Assembly: GCF_002934365.1 (NCBI RefSeq)
Contig: NZ_PTIY01000015.1
Location: 1-64,000 of the forward strand
Direction of reading: 5' to 3'
Origin: Methylobacter tundripaludum
Lineage (GTDB): Bacteria > Pseudomonadota > Gammaproteobacteria > Methylococcales > Methylomonadaceae
DNA length: 64,000 bases
Part shown: one piece after another, positions 63,205 to 64,000 of the stretch
Position numbering within the stretch: the stretch's first letter is position 1
Layout: every line of letters starts with the position of its first letter
Program-made: the position numbers and the translations under genes
The notes under the pieces: model-generated
Seen by the model: only the letters and a program-made list of their open reading frames with translations
The model's database searches: none
What the model was told of the DNA's origin: nothing

Positions 63205-64000
63205 ATGTCTGCTGTAGTCGCTGAACATGATGATCATCATGAGCATGATCATGGTCCTGCTAAGGGGCTGTTAAGATGGGTTATTACCACCAATCATAAA
63301 GATATTGGCACATTATATTTGTTGTTTGCTCTGGCGATGTTCTTTGTCGGCGGCACCATGGCAATGATTATTCGCGCCGAATTGTTTGAGCCGGGTATGC
63401 AGTTTGTTAATCCCCAGTTCTTTAATTCAATGACCACCATGCACGCGTTGGTCATGGTGTTTGGCGCAGTTATGCCTGCTTTCGTCGGTTTGGCCAACTG
63501 GATGATTCCAATGATGATTGGCGCTCCTGATATGGCGTTACCGCGCATGAACAACATGAGCTTCTGGTTGCTGGTTGCCGGTGTTTTATTGCTGGCCAGC
63601 ACCTTGTTCATGGAAGGCGGCGCACCTGCCGGCGGATGGACTTTGTATCCGCCCTTGGTATTGCAAACCGGTAAGGCCTTGCCTTTTGCGATTTTCTCGG
63701 TGCATTTGCTGGGTATCTCGTCAATCATGGGTGCGATCAACATTATCGCCACTATTTTCAATATGCGTGCCCCCGGCATGACTTTAATGAAAATGCCGAT
63801 GTTTGTTTGGACCTGGTTGATTACCGCTTTCCTGTTAATCGCAATCATGCCTGTGTTTGCGGGTGCGGTGACTATGCTGTTAACAGACAAGTTTTTTCAC
63901 ACCAGCTTTTTTGATGCGGCTGGCGGCGGTGACCCGGTTCTTTATCAACACATTTTCTGGTTTTTTGGTCATCCCGAAGTTTATGTAATGATTCTGCCCA
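63205..64000 (+). CDS. coxA: Cytochrome c oxidase subunit I (3' end outside the window)
   Basis: Haem-copper oxidase core, 265 residues visible. ATG 63205 with AAGAGGT at 63191. After a His/Asp-rich start (AEHDDHHEHDHG) come WVITTNHKDIGTLYLLFAL, the haem a ligand in MTTMHALVMVFGAV and the GHPEV block that carries the Cu_B ligand His and begins the Tyr cross-link region (FWFFGHPEVYVMILP). 65 bases after coxB. The reading frame is open to the end of the sequence. Confidence 0.96.
   Translation, partial: MSAVVAEHDDHHEHDHGPAKGLLRWVITTNHKDIGTLYLLFALAMFFVGGTMAMIIRAELFEPGMQFVNPQFFNSMTTMHALVMVFGAVMPAFVGLANWMIPMMIGAPDMALPRMNNMSFWLLVAGVLLLASTLFMEGGAPAGGWTLYPPLVLQTGKALPFAIFSVHLLGISSIMGAINIIATIFNMRAPGMTLMKMPMFVWTWLITAFLLIAIMPVFAGAVTMLLTDKFFHTSFFDAAGGGDPVLYQHIFWFFGHPEVYVMILP

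Overview
The window reads as chromosome of a gammaproteobacterium, most likely a methanotroph of the Methylococcales type. This is inference from gene content and order: mla-murA-hisGDC followed by petABC-sspAB is an arrangement also known from Pseudomonas, and it sits beside nif genes, a second (N-type) ATP synthase operon, a bacteriohemerythrin, cytochrome c4 and an aa3-type oxidase. No 16S rRNA or methane monooxygenase gene is present, so the assignment is not proven.

Layout. 1-1900: an IS3-family element with decayed left end and a ParE-type toxin-antitoxin pair. 1.9-16.9 kb: an HD-GYP protein; an envelope-efflux operon (alpha/beta-hydrolase lipoprotein, outer-membrane factor, MacA-like adaptor, split MacB-like ABC transporter); a Spy/CpxP-like protein; a CpxRA-like two-component system; a multi-EF-hand protein, a lipocalin, a lytic transglycosylase and a sulfatase-fold membrane enzyme. 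GTAAA boxes of similar sequence lie upstream of the efflux operon and of the Spy-like/response-regulator pair, which suggests one envelope-stress regulon. 17-27 kb: tRNA-Ser, greB, slyD, a purine/peptidoglycan salvage operon (nagZ-hpt-mtiP), a FliL-like protein, a HIT protein, cytochrome c4, sspAB and the bc1 complex. 27-34.4 kb: hisC, hisD, hisG, murA and mlaB/D/E/F on the minus strand. 34.8-40.2 kb: two genes of unknown function (the second with a possible papain-like Cys-His-Asp arrangement), a large Hsp70-like protein and small membrane proteins. 40.4-46.5 kb: an N-ATPase operon lacking atpR and a separate delta gene. 46.8-50.7 kb: a WbuC-type cupin, nifS, nifU, an IscA-like carrier and nifZ, with a sigma-54 promoter and NifA site between the last two. 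51-53.8 kb: a two-domain SagB-type dehydrogenase, a decayed stretch and DedA. 54-59.2 kb: comF and the biotin genes bioB-bioFHCD. 59.3-64 kb: a large lipoprotein, a bacteriohemerythrin and coxB-coxA (coxA runs off the end).

The most unusual theme is a population of short palindromic repeats. Many are intergenic. Three appear to sit in frame inside protein-coding genes: four consecutive hairpins in the SagB-type gene, a short repeat in the Hsp70-like gene and a perfect inverted repeat in bioH. A MITE-like element of about 110-119 bp with terminal inverted repeats is present twice, once overlapping the stop codon of the IscA-like gene. The second theme is an unannotated gene pair at 34.8-36.3 kb whose second product may be a cysteine peptidase-fold protein.
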